DNA of 64,000 nucleotides, from positions 496,001-560,000 of the forward strand of contig CAWAMJ010000020.1 of the NCBI GenBank assembly GCA_963783085.1, in the 5' to 3' direction. The translations under genes were made by a program, and so were the position numbers. This stretch comes from CAVYUC01 sp963783085. GTDB taxonomy: Bacteria > Bacteroidota > Bacteroidia > Bacteroidales > Prolixibacteraceae. Shown one piece after another: positions 28,563-37,531 of this stretch; within the stretch, counting starts at the first letter, position 1, and the number at the start of each line of letters is the position of its first letter. The notes beneath the pieces are model-generated. The model was not told the DNA's origin and did not search any database. It saw nothing but the letters and a program-made list of their open reading frames with translations.

Positions 28563-29372
28563 ATGAAAAATGAAGCAACGAACAGAGCAGCAATGCCGGA
28601 AGGAACTTCTGTAGTTTTGGATAGAAGAACATTGCAAAAAGACTACTCAACGCTACTGCCCGTTCTTAAAAGCGGAATGAGGGTTTTGGACATTGGGTGC
28701 GGAACCGCGGCTATTTCAAAAGGAATAGCAGAAATAGTTGGTGAAGATGGTTACGTGGTTGCAATTGACAAAAGTGAACATCTGATTGCGAAAGGGAAAG
28801 AAAATTTTAAAAATGTTAATAACCTGGAATTGATACAAATCGATTTGTTTGATTATTCTCCGGTTGGTAAATTCGATTTAATTATATTGGCAAGAGTCCT
28901 GCAGTGGTTTAATAATCCAAAAGAGGCATTGTTTAAAATTAAACAGTTTTTAAAACCTGAAGGGCAGATATCGATTCTGGACTTTAATCATCAGGCCCTG
29001 GAATGGGAACCTGAGCCGCCTGTAAGTATGAAGAATTTTTACCGGGCATTTTTAAAGTGGCGAACAGATGCCGGAATGGATAATGAGATAGCAGAACATT
29101 TGCCATCTTTACTTAAAGAAACAGGTTTTCGTGAAATCGATGTCTTAAATGCAAACGAAACGTACAGAAGGGGAGAGAACGATTTTTTTGATAAAGTTGG
29201 CATATGGTCAGATGTTGCAAAAACCCGGGGCAAACAAATGGTCGAAAACGGCTATGTTTCAGAAGAATTTCGTTTACAGACAATAGAAGATTATGACGTT
29301 TGGTTGAAAAATGAAGCAAGGTCAATGATTATGAAGCTAAATGATGTTAGGGCCAGAATGCTTGCAGATTAA
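28563..29372 (+). CDS. class I SAM-dependent methyltransferase
   Basis: A 269-residue protein from the ATG at 28563 (a GTG two codons upstream is in frame). Motif I is VLDIGCGTAAISKGIA, acidic strand end VVAIDKSEHLI, motif II-like DLIILARVLQWFNNP and motif III LKPEGQISILDF: a Methyltransf_11/25 Rossmann domain. The C-terminal 120 residues are helical. The substrate is unknown. It is divergent from the kinase operon, with about 110 bases between them. Confidence 0.85.
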   Translation: MKNEATNRAAMPEGTSVVLDRRTLQKDYSTLLPVLKSGMRVLDIGCGTAAISKGIAEIVGEDGYVVAIDKSEHLIAKGKENFKNVNNLELIQIDLFDYSPVGKFDLIILARVLQWFNNPKEALFKIKQFLKPEGQISILDFNHQALEWEPEPPVSMKNFYRAFLKWRTDAGMDNEIAEHLPSLLKETGFREIDVLNANETYRRGENDFFDKVGIWSDVAKTRGKQMVENGYVSEEFRLQTIEDYDVWLKNEARSMIMKLNDVRARMLAD

Positions 29373-29399
29373 CTCACACAAATAATCATCAATCTCTGT

Positions 29400-29920
29400 A
29401 TGTCTTGGTATCATTGTACTTTTATGATTGCACATGTTTCAGGTGGAATGATAGCGTTAATTATTGGACCCCTGCAGTTTTTTACATTTATACGCAATAG
29501 GTATAAACGCTTCCACAGGACTATTGGAAACTTTTTTTTATTAAGTGTTCTGATTTCAGGAATTGCAGCAATTTATCTGTCTGTATTTGATAGTATTTTA
29601 CGAAAAGGTAGTTTTGCTTTTGGCACCGGAACGCTTGGGTTGATTCTGGCCTGGTTCATTACAGGGGAATGGCATATTGGGCTATAAGAAAAAGGAATTT
29701 CCGTCAGCATAAAGAATGGATGATTCGATGTTACGTTGTAACCAGTGGTTTTACTGTATTCAGGCTTATTTTTAAAGCCATTGTAATAGCCGGTAATTTC
29801 CAATATTGGGACGAAATAGGAGGCGTTTCGGCATGGGCATGTTGGTCACTACCCCTTTTAATTACTGAATTTATTTTGCAGGCGAATAAAATTAAAAAAA
29901 TGACGGTTCAACCAAATTAA
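29400..29920 (+). pseudogene. DUF2306-type membrane protein, truncated and frame-broken
   Basis: The first frame reads MIAHVSGGMIALIIGPLQFF, RYKRFHRTIGNFFLLSVLI and LGLILAWFITGE, then stops. The next frame supplies GMAYWAIRKRNFRQHKEWMI, TSGFTVFRLIF and the last helix. One missing G in the run GGGG at 29664-29667 restores AWFITGGMAYWA. DUF2306 (PF10067) proteins usually have an additional N-terminal helix, which is absent here, so the gene is also shortened at the 5' end or begins upstream in a broken frame. Function of the family is unknown. Confidence 0.7.
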
Positions 29921-30179
29921 ATATTTGAATGTCCGAAATGCATTATAAAAAGAACAAGATACTGAATTCTTCAGCTGACAGACAACTTCATGTGCAAAAA
30001 AGAGATATGACACAATACGGATATTCACTATTTTATTAAATCAATGATTCTAAACAAGTTAAGATGAAAAAATTATTCATTTTTGATCATTAATTTGCTG
30101 AATTATCTATCAATAAGCTACCACTCTTGCTGAAAAAAGAAGCATTCACAATTAAATTTCAAATGATTAAATTTGAAAT

Positions 30180-30470
30180 ATGAAATCAAGCTTCGAAATA
30201 GAGAACAAACTAAAGGAACTCAAGCCGGTTCTATATAAAAAATATTTTGTAGATAAAATTGGGTATTTTGGTTCTTATTCAAGAAACGAACAAAACGAAA
30301 ATTCAGATATTGACATTTTGGTATCGTTTAAAAAACCCTTAGGCTGGGAATTTTTTGACCTCCAGGAATTGTTGGAAGACGAATTAAAAATAAAGGTTGA
30401 CCTTATTTCTGAAAAAGCGTTAAAAAAACAATTGCGGCAAATCATTTTAAAAAACGTAAAATACGTATGA
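30180..30470 (+). CDS. mntA: MntA-type minimal nucleotidyltransferase antitoxin
   Basis: A 96-residue protein with the nucleotidyltransferase signature G31-S32-x10-D43-x-D45 (GSYSRNEQNENSDIDIL) and a third Asp at about 73 (KVDLIS). In characterised MntA/HepT pairs this enzyme transfers AMP to a Tyr of the HepT ribonuclease and so inactivates it. The gene overlaps the HepT gene by four bases (ATGA), as typical for the pair. The 260 bases before it (29921-30179) contain no gene. Confidence 0.88.
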   Translation: MKSSFEIENKLKELKPVLYKKYFVDKIGYFGSYSRNEQNENSDIDILVSFKKPLGWEFFDLQELLEDELKIKVDLISEKALKKQLRQIILKNVKYV

Positions 30471-30844
30471 ATCCTTTAAAAAGAGAATTCGTTCTTTATC
30501 TGGAAGATATGCTTCAATCAATGAACCGGATTGAGGAATATCCTGGCGAACTTGATTTCGAAAAATTCAAGATGAATTACCTTGTTGTAGACGCAATAAT
30601 CAGAAATCTTGAGGTTATCGGAGAAGCGTCAAAAAACATCCCAATCGACATACAGGGAAAATACCCTGAAATTCCATGGCGAAAAATGGTTGGACTAAGG
30701 AATTTAATTGCCTATGAATACTTTGGCATTGACTACGAAATGATTTGGGAAATCGCAAAAAAAAATCTGCCCCAAAACCAGATAGATTTACAAAAGATTA
30801 TTAAGAAAGAAAAAGCACAGGGTGGTAACAATGTGCAAAAATAA
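30467..30844 (+). CDS. hepT: HepT-like (DUF86) toxin with altered catalytic His
   Basis: A 125-residue all-helical HEPN protein. The ribonuclease motif R-x4-H-x-Y is present as R78-NLIA-Y83-E-Y85: the catalytic His is Tyr (TAT, one transition from CAT), while Arg and the final Tyr, the AMPylation site in known HepT, are retained. The rest (IIRNLEVIGEASKNIP, IPWRKMVGLRN, YFGIDYEMIW) fits DUF86 well. It is probably catalytically impaired as an RNase although still a potential substrate for the adjacent MntA. Confidence 0.88.
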   Translation: MNPLKREFVLYLEDMLQSMNRIEEYPGELDFEKFKMNYLVVDAIIRNLEVIGEASKNIPIDIQGKYPEIPWRKMVGLRNLIAYEYFGIDYEMIWEIAKKNLPQNQIDLQKIIKKEKAQGGNNVQK

Positions 30845-30985
30845 TAGCAAACAATTATTTTTACGCTGTACCTGTTTGCCGATAAATTTGGCATAATCCG
30901 GATTGGATTTTAATTGTTGATTTCTTTCAGATCAGATTGAAAATTTCCAGGAGTATTTTGCGGCAAAAAGTACCAATTTGAAAAG

Positions 30986-32057
30986 ATGATAAAAGATATA
31001 AAAATTAAAGGACTCACACTGAACGACCATTTTTTTGCATTGCCTGAAATTGATTCAGTTTTGCAAAAATGAAATAAACGCCGGCTCAGCGCCGGAATGG
31101 AAACTGGGTGTATATCGTTTTATCCTCGATTTCCTAAATGATTCTGAAGTCATTCGCCAGCAAACCTCTGGTACCACCGGGGCACGAAAAACCATTGAAA
31201 TTCCTAAAAAATCGATGCTGGCTTCGGCACAAAATACCATCGGTTTTTTTCAATTAAAAGAAGGGGATGTGGCCGTGCTTTGTTTGCCCATTCAATACAT
31301 TGCCGGAAAAATGATGGTGGTGCGGGCGCTACTTGCTAATCTGAACCTGAAACTCATAAAGCCATCGGGAACTCCTGACTTTACAGGAATTGAAAAAACG
31401 GTTTTTTGTGCCATGGTACCCATGCAGGCTAGCAATCTCTTGCAAAAGAATTTATGGCCCAAAATTAAAACCCTGATTCTGGGTGGCGCTGAAACCGGAC
31501 CGGAATTATTGGAACTACTGCAACATTTGAAGACTTTGGTTTTTGAAACATACGGAATGGCGGAAACCAGTTCGCATGTGGCGTTAAAACAGTTAAACGG
31601 AAAGCAACCGGAAACCACTTTTACCGCTTTGCCCAACGTGCAACTTTCAACTGATGAAAGAGATTGTTTGGTAATTCAAGCTCCTTATTTGCATGAAAAA
31701 GTTGTTACCAACGATCGTGTGGAAATGGTGGCATCCAACCGGTTTCAATGGCTCGGCCGGTTCGACAATGTAATCAACTCCGGCGGCATAAAAATCCAAC
31801 CTGAAATACTGGAAAAACAAATTCAGGCAATTTTGCAAAAACCTTGTGCTATTATTGGCAAACCTGATGACATGCTGGGTCAAAAAATGGTGCTGGTTCT
31901 GGAAACTTCCAGGCAGGAAGATTCAAAAGAAATACAGGCAAAACTGGCGCCTCATTTTGATCGTAAAATGCTGCCGAAAGAAATTTATTTTGTGAGGGAA
32001 CTCCCCAGAAATAAATCATTTAAAATCAATCGTGTGGAATTAAGGCGGATGTTTTGA
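30986..32057 (+). CDS. menE: o-succinylbenzoate-CoA ligase (AMP-binding), one homopolymer frame break near the start
   Basis: The ATG at 30986 gives MIKDIKIKGLTLNDHF, then seven Ts (31030-31036) shift the frame. With six Ts the protein reads on as HFLHCLKLIQFCKNEINAGS without interruption for about 357 residues. Motifs: QQTSGTTGARKTIE (phosphate loop P1), VFETYGMAETSSHVAL (A5), WLGRFDNVINSGGIKI (A7/A8 hinge) and the catalytic Lys region ELPRNKSFKINRVELRRMF. It is short for an acyl-CoA synthetase, as Bacteroidota MenE proteins are. It activates o-succinylbenzoate with CoA in menaquinone synthesis. No other men genes are in the window, so the assignment rests on the protein alone. Confidence 0.78.
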
Positions 32058-32070
32058 CTCACATCGGGAA

Positions 32071-32411
32071 CAGGAGAATCCTTTCTCCTGATTAAGAACT
32101 TAATTGTAGTCCAGTAAGAAATGTGGATTTAGGAAAATCCACCTCCCGTTGGGAGCAGGAGAATCCTTTCTCCTGATTAAAATCGTAGTTACATTCAAGT
32201 AAAATGTGGACTTAGGAAAACCCACCTCCTTTGTTAATGCGGATTTAGGAAAATCCACTTCCCGTCGGGAGCAGGAGAATCCTTTCTCCTGATTAAAATC
32301 GTAGTTATATTCAAGTAAAATGTGGACTTAGGAAAACCCACCTCCTTTGTTAATGCGGATTTAGGAAAATCCACTTCCCGTCGGGAGCAGGAGAATCCTT
32401 TCTCCTGATTA
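32071..32411. repeat. REP array B, left (three-hairpin units)
   Basis: Direct repeats made of hairpin 1 GTGGATTT-AGGA-AAATCCAC (perfect copy 32123-32142), hairpin 2 CTCCC-GTT-GGGAG and hairpin 3 CAGGAGAA-TCCT-TTCTCCTG (32071-32090, 32156-32175 and further copies). A unit of about 116 bases is repeated almost exactly in the last 240 bases. The final repeat runs into the stop codon of the transposase. No gene is present in 32058-32408. Confidence 0.85.
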
Positions 32412-33083
32412 TAAAAGCTTGTAATATTCAGATTTCACAAAAGTTCCAGGCCAGCTTTGCCAGTTTTTAACATATCCGGCCGAAACAGGATTATTGATAA
32501 CATAGGTGAAGACATTGTTAAAATGTATATTATTACGAATAGTGGTGTCAAAACTTTCATGTATCCAGAATTGACCACCAAGAGATTCATTTTTATTTAT
32601 GCGTCGTGCGGAAAATAACTTTATGGAATGCAGAATATCTTGAAGATATACTGGGTTTTCCTGTTCATCTTTCTGATAAACAGAAAGAATCCAATGAAAA
32701 TGGTTTGGCATGATGCACCAGGCATGTGAAGTCAAGCGTTTACCTTCCCAAAATTTCAGGCATTCTTCCAAAATAGGTTTGTTTTTTTCTGCCATCAATG
32801 ATATTTTTGGAAACTTTGACTTATGAAGCGCATCGTCATATGCCAGACGATAGTTGTACAATGTTATGTAATATTGCTTTTTTAACTTCATTAATTCACT
32901 ATCAATTGCTTTACTGGACTTTGCAGTTATCAGGTTTCTTTTGGCTATTTCTAATTGTAATGCATATTTCTCCATCGCACCTTTTGGTATTGCTCCGAAA
33001 AGCGAGCACGTAACGGAATACCACTGCCCAGATTGCTGAAAGTGAGGCAACTTTCCCCGATAATGTTCCTTTTTAGGTTTCAT
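32409..33083 (-). CDS. REP-associated tyrosine transposase (RAYT)
   Basis: A 224-residue Y1 transposase of the REP-associated class. The HUH motif H128-F-H130 is in CIMPNHFHWIL and the catalytic Tyr194 in VFTYVINNPVSAGYVKNW, with the family's conserved GGQFWIHESFDTTIRN just before. There is also the N-terminal domain with HFQQSGQWYSVTCSLFG. RAYTs are single-copy, domesticated-looking enzymes that bind and cleave REP hairpins; here hairpin arrays flank the gene on both sides. Its stop codon lies in the last bases of the left array. Confidence 0.93.
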   Translation of the reverse strand: MKPKKEHYRGKLPHFQQSGQWYSVTCSLFGAIPKGAMEKYALQLEIAKRNLITAKSSKAIDSELMKLKKQYYITLYNYRLAYDDALHKSKFPKISLMAEKNKPILEECLKFWEGKRLTSHAWCIMPNHFHWILSVYQKDEQENPVYLQDILHSIKLFSARRINKNESLGGQFWIHESFDTTIRNNIHFNNVFTYVINNPVSAGYVKNWQSWPGTFVKSEYYKLL

Positions 33084-33151
33084 TCTGTTTAATTGGAAAA
33101 ATAAAGGTAGAAAATTGGAGAAATAAATCTGATAATTGCCCGGTGAAAAAT

Positions 33152-33410
33152 GCGGACTTGGGAAAGTCCGCCTCCCAATGGGAACAGGAGAATTCTTTCT
33201 CCTGATTAAAAACGTAGTTGCAGTCAGGTAAAATGCGGACTTCGGAAAGCCCGCGGTCCTTTGTTAACGCAGACTTAGGAAAGTCCGCCTCCCGATGGGA
33301 GCAGGAGAATCCTTTCTCCTGATTAAAAATGTAGTTGCAGTCAGGTAAAATGCAGACTTCGGAAAGCCCGCGTCCTTTGTTAATGCGGACTTAGGAAAGT
33401 CCGCCTCCCG
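33152..33410. repeat. REP array B, right (compensated hairpins)
   Basis: Same three-hairpin order and strand as the left array, but hairpin 1 is GCGGACTT-nGGA-AAGTCCGC (perfect at 33152-33171 and 33385-33404). Two T-A pairs of the left version have become C-G pairs on both arms. The array covers the 307-base gap between the transposase and the DUF3267 gene and extends into that gene's last codons. Confidence 0.85.
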
Positions 33411-34041
33411 TAATTCTTTTATAGAAGTAGCTTTTCTTTTCTTCTCTCACATCGTACGTAAAAATCTCCTCATCTTTTTCGTGGTAAAACAGCGAAAGCA
33501 AACCAATGTCGCCGGCACAAAAAAGGCTGTGCGCGCTCATCACAACAATCAGGAAATAGAAAACCGGGTGGTGAAGAAAAAGAATGATTCCAATCAAAGT
33601 AATCAATTTCACAGTAACCAAAGGGGCAAGTGCAACCAAGACAAACTGTTGGCGGTTTAAAACGTGCTGGTCGGCTTCGGCATAGAAAATGAATTTTTTT
33701 AAATAGCCACCGAAATGCAATTTTTTGGCGCCGGTAATTTTTAATGCAACACCATGCAGCAACTCGTGAATTATAATCAGAAACGAAAAACAAAAAACCA
33801 GCGCTGCCAGCGAATAAATAAGTGGATTATGCTGACTGTGGAACGCCAGGACAATGGAGCGGGTAAAAAAGAAAATCCCGGTGATAATCATCAGTACCTG
33901 GTAAACCATGAAAAACCGGATAATTGTTCCGTCTTTGGCTAGCTGTTTGATTACGAACTCTTTTATTTCGCGGTGGTTTAATTCTGCAATCAATTCAAAA
34001 TTACCGGATGTTTGCAATTCTTCAATAGTTGGATTGGCCAT
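33391..34041 (-). CDS. DUF3267 zincin-like membrane protein
   Basis: A 216-residue membrane protein with the motif IIHELLHGVALKITG, an H-E-x-x-H zinc site inside a membrane segment, followed by FGGYLKKFIFYAEADQH and further helices. This matches DUF3267 (PF11667), putative zincin peptidases related to site-2-protease folds. The start codon is separated by one base from the stop of the upstream flippase gene, so the two are co-transcribed. The last six or so codons (T-G-G-G-L-S-stop) are REP-array sequence, so the natural C-terminus has been replaced or trimmed. Confidence 0.8.
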   Translation of the reverse strand: MANPTIEELQTSGNFELIAELNHREIKEFVIKQLAKDGTIIRFFMVYQVLMIITGIFFFTRSIVLAFHSQHNPLIYSLAALVFCFSFLIIIHELLHGVALKITGAKKLHFGGYLKKFIFYAEADQHVLNRQQFVLVALAPLVTVKLITLIGIILFLHHPVFYFLIVVMSAHSLFCAGDIGLLSLFYHEKDEEIFTYDVREEKKSYFYKRITGGGLS

Positions 34042-34042
34042 T

Positions 34043-35485
34043 TTATTCGTAGAAAATAATTTTGTACATGTTTTTCACATTAATCAGTCGAAGTAAAAAT
34101 GCGAAAACAACCGATGCTGCAATCATAAACAAATATCCGTACAACCAGTTTGAAATGGTTCCGGAAACGGTTCCCAAAACCACAACGATACCGATAAACA
34201 ATAAAATTTGTAAAACATACCGCATGTCCGGTTTGAGTTTGAAAATGTACACCGCAAGAATTAATTGTGCACCACCGGTAAACAGTTGCGTAATCAAACT
34301 TGCGTAGGCAGAACCAAATGCCTGGTAACGGGGAATAAGAATCAGGTTCAAAACCACGTTCAGGAGCATTCCGCCCAAAGCCATAAGGTTTAGTTGTTTC
34401 ATACTTCCATTTGCGGTAAGCAAAGTTCCGAAAATATAAGTGGTGGCAATCCCGACAAAACCGGTCATCAGAATTCCGAGAATTTCCGAAGAATGCGACG
34501 TATTGGAATGATACAAGGCGCTCATAATTTCCTGGTTATAAAAAATACTTGAAATTGCAATAATGATTGCCGGCACGATGAGCAGCGTGTACGAAAGCTG
34601 AATCATCTGCCCAACATGTTCCTTCGTTTTTATCATCTTTGCAAAAATGGGAAGCAGCAAACCAGCGAAGAGAACTCCGAACATCGAAACAGCATCGAGC
34701 AAACGAAATGCCTGTGCATAAATTCCCGCCTGTTCTTTACCGGTGGCGCCGGGCAGCAATCGTTCCAGCAATACGGAATCAATGCGGTTATACAACGACA
34801 TCAGCAAAATAAGCAATGCGTACGGATATGATTTCCGAAGAAATACAACGAAAAAACGGAGGTTGAATCGCAGCTTGATTTTTCCCGATTTGTTCAACAC
34901 AATCATTAATGTGATGATTGCAGTTAGTAAATAAGCAGCCGTTTGCGCGTAAATGAACCATTCGATGGTGAAAAATTTCCTGAAAAAACCACTAAAAAGA
35001 AGTACGCTGCAAATAGCAATCATGATGGTGCGATCGAGAACAGAAATCAAACTATCGGTTCGAAACAGGTGCAATGCGCTGATATTGGAACGCAGGTAAA
35101 GTGTGAATGAAATGAGAAACTGGTTGAAAATCAGAAAGAAGAGTAAATGGAGCTGCACTTTGTTATACCCAATCAGCAATGCAAGGGAAAGGCTGACAAC
35201 AGCATAAACAATGGCCAAAACCAGTTTCAGTCCAACGATATTCGAAAGGTGTTTTGGCAGCAGAAAATTGTATTGGGCAAGGTTGCGGTTGTTATAATTT
35301 GTTATACCAATATCGAGTAAAATATTCAGGATTACCGAGAAGCTAAAAAGCGAAAAATAGAGCCCGTAACTTTGATCTCCCACCACATTTTGCACCGTGC
35401 GATCAATCCCAAAAATCCAAAACGGTTTAACCAGCAAGTTGAGGAAAAGCACTAATATGAGGTTGGTAATAAATTTGCGTTTCAA
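34043..35485 (-). CDS. polysaccharide flippase (Wzx/MOP family)
   Basis: A 480-residue protein with twelve to fourteen hydrophobic helices along its length, starting NLILVLFLNLLVKPFWIFGI. The pattern is that of PF01943/PF13440 lipid-linked oligosaccharide flippases, including ARG/LYS-poor helices and the central SYPYALLILLMSLYNRIDSV segment. It would flip undecaprenyl-linked sugar units across the inner membrane. Divergently transcribed from a glycosyltransferase gene 100 bases away, which supports a surface-glycan role. Confidence 0.85.
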   Translation of the reverse strand: MKRKFITNLILVLFLNLLVKPFWIFGIDRTVQNVVGDQSYGLYFSLFSFSVILNILLDIGITNYNNRNLAQYNFLLPKHLSNIVGLKLVLAIVYAVVSLSLALLIGYNKVQLHLLFFLIFNQFLISFTLYLRSNISALHLFRTDSLISVLDRTIMIAICSVLLFSGFFRKFFTIEWFIYAQTAAYLLTAIITLMIVLNKSGKIKLRFNLRFFVVFLRKSYPYALLILLMSLYNRIDSVLLERLLPGATGKEQAGIYAQAFRLLDAVSMFGVLFAGLLLPIFAKMIKTKEHVGQMIQLSYTLLIVPAIIIAISSIFYNQEIMSALYHSNTSHSSEILGILMTGFVGIATTYIFGTLLTANGSMKQLNLMALGGMLLNVVLNLILIPRYQAFGSAYASLITQLFTGGAQLILAVYIFKLKPDMRYVLQILLFIGIVVVLGTVSGTISNWLYGYLFMIAASVVFAFLLRLINVKNMYKIIFYE

Positions 35486-35585
35486 AGCCCGGCATTTAAC
35501 ATGTTGGTCACTTATTTTGAACGCATAAAAGTAAAAAATATTTAATCAGACTTTGTACATTTACCCGAAATTGAACAGAAGCCAA

Positions 35586-36710
35586 ATGGTAATTGCTGTA
35601 AATACCCGCCTGCTTTTAAAAGGAAAACTGGAAGGAATTGGATGGTTCACGTTCGAAACACTGAAACGCATGACCAACAATCATCCGGAGCATCGGTTTA
35701 TATTTATTTTTGACAGACCATACCACGAAGATTACGTTTTTGCCGATAACATCACGCCGGTTGTTATCGGGCCGCCAACCCGGCATCCTTTGCTGTGGTA
35801 CATTTGGTTTGAATTTCAGATTCCACGGGTGCTGAAAAAATACAAAGCTGATTTGTTCCTGTCTACCGACGGATATTTGTCGCTGCGTACAAAAGTGCCG
35901 CAACTGGCTGTGATTCACGATATTAATTTTGTGCACCGTCCGGCTGATTTGCCCTGGCTGAAAGCAAAATACTACAATTATTTTTTTCCGAAGTTTGCCA
36001 AAAAAGCCAAACGAATTTCCACCGTTTCGTTTTATTCGAAAGAAGATATTACCCGTTCGTTTAAAGTGGATTACGATAAAATTGATGTGGTTTATGATGG
36101 AATAAACCAGATTTTCGAACCTGTAACCGGGGGCGAAATCCAAAAAACGAGGCAAAAATACACCGGCGGTTCAGGTTATTTTTTGTTTGTGGGCGCCCTG
36201 CATCCGAGGAAAAATGTAAGTGGTCTGCTAAAAGCGTTCGACGCCTTTAAAAGTATAGAACCCAACGCAGTTAAACTGATGATTGTTGGAGGCGAAATGC
36301 ATAAAACCGGCGAAATTTTCGAGACCTATGAAAATATGCGGTTTAAAACTGACGTTGTGTTTACCGGTCGCGTGTCAACTGCCGAATTGCACGACATTTT
36401 CGGAGCTGCACTGGCGCTGACATTTGTACCGTTTTTTGAAGGTTTTGGTATTCCGGTGGTGGAAGCAATGAGCGCGGGAATCCCGGTGATTTGCTCCAAC
36501 ACCACTTCCATTCCCGAAGTAGGAGGTAGTGCAGTTTTATATGCTGACCCGTGTCAGATTGACCAAATTACCGTTGCGATGCATAAAATTGTAAAAAGCC
36601 CGGAGTTGCGCCAGTCGTTGATAGAAAAAGGTTTTGTTCAGAAACAAAAATTTAGCTGGGATGAAACAAGCCGGTTGCTGTGGATGAGCGTAGAAAGAAC
36701 ACTGCAGTGA
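35586..36710 (+). CDS. family 4 glycosyltransferase
   Basis: A 374-residue GT-B enzyme from the ATG at 35586 (an upstream in-frame TTG at 35553 is less likely). The N-terminal acceptor half includes VNTRLLLKGKLEGIGWFTFE and VIHDINFVHRPADLPW. The C-terminal donor half includes FLFVGALHPRKNVSGLLKAF and the nucleotide-sugar motif PFFEGFGIPVVEAMSAGIPV, with the E-x7-E pair. Cytoplasmic, likely acting on a lipid-linked or LPS acceptor. Sugar specificity cannot be read. Confidence 0.9.
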   Translation: MVIAVNTRLLLKGKLEGIGWFTFETLKRMTNNHPEHRFIFIFDRPYHEDYVFADNITPVVIGPPTRHPLLWYIWFEFQIPRVLKKYKADLFLSTDGYLSLRTKVPQLAVIHDINFVHRPADLPWLKAKYYNYFFPKFAKKAKRISTVSFYSKEDITRSFKVDYDKIDVVYDGINQIFEPVTGGEIQKTRQKYTGGSGYFLFVGALHPRKNVSGLLKAFDAFKSIEPNAVKLMIVGGEMHKTGEIFETYENMRFKTDVVFTGRVSTAELHDIFGAALALTFVPFFEGFGIPVVEAMSAGIPVICSNTTSIPEVGGSAVLYADPCQIDQITVAMHKIVKSPELRQSLIEKGFVQKQKFSWDETSRLLWMSVERTLQ

Positions 36711-36730
36711 AATATACCTGAAGTTTAAAA

Positions 36731-37360
36731 ATGAAGACAAAGCAAAAGATTAAAAAACTGCTGCCATACTGTAAAAAAGGTGTTGTGGAAGCTGGTTGCG
36801 ACGAAGCCGGACGTGGCTGCCTGGCAGGGCCGGTTTTTGCCGCTGCGGTTATCCTCCCGCAAAAATTTAAACATCCGCTGCTGAACGATTCGAAACAACT
36901 CTCGGAAAAACACCGGCTCGAGCTTCGCGAAATGATAGAGCAAAAAGCCATCGCCTGGGCGGTGGAAATGGTGACCAACGAAGAAATCGATAAAATCAAC
37001 ATCCTGAATGCTTCATTTTTGGCAATGAACAAAGCCGTGCAAAAACTTCGCGTTGTTCCTGAACACCTGCTCATCGACGGAAACCGGTTTCGCCCGCAAA
37101 CCAATATTCCGTTTACATGCATGATAAAAGGCGACGGCCGGTTTTATTCCATTGCAGCAGCATCGGTACTCGCAAAAACTTACCGCGATGATTTTATGGT
37201 AAGATTACACGAAGAATTTCCCGAATATTCCTGGAACCAAAATAAAGGATACGCAACATTCAAACACCGCGAAGCCATTAAAAAAACCGGAATTTCGAAA
37301 TACCACCGCCTGTCATTCAGCCTGCAGGAAAAACAGCTTGAACTGGATTTTTCAGATTGA
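36731..37360 (+). CDS. rnhB: ribonuclease HII
   Basis: A 209-residue enzyme with the type 2 RNase H active site: GCDEAGRGCLAGPVFAAAV (D-E-A-G-R-G), LIDG (third Asp), then GDGRFYSIAAASVLAKTYRD (fourth acidic residue in the final helix region). It removes RNA primers and single ribonucleotides from DNA. It starts 20 bases after the glycosyltransferase and is probably co-transcribed with it. Confidence 0.96.
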   Translation: MKTKQKIKKLLPYCKKGVVEAGCDEAGRGCLAGPVFAAAVILPQKFKHPLLNDSKQLSEKHRLELREMIEQKAIAWAVEMVTNEEIDKINILNASFLAMNKAVQKLRVVPEHLLIDGNRFRPQTNIPFTCMIKGDGRFYSIAAASVLAKTYRDDFMVRLHEEFPEYSWNQNKGYATFKHREAIKKTGISKYHRLSFSLQEKQLELDFSD

Positions 37361-37531
37361 CAGTTAATTCGTAAAACCCCGATTTCATTTGATTATTAGG
37401 AAGTTTTATTGCTGAATGAAACGTTATTCTTCTTTTTTCGTTTGAAAATAGTAACCGCAGCAAAGCAAGCGATAGAAAAAATGATTTATTGCAAACGCGT
37501 TTTTTCACAGGAAATTTTATTAAACGTTACA

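Noticed and set aside
32071..33410. tandem rho-independent terminators
   Set aside because: The hairpins lack T-runs, occur many times in fixed order and flank a RAYT gene, so a REP array explains them better.
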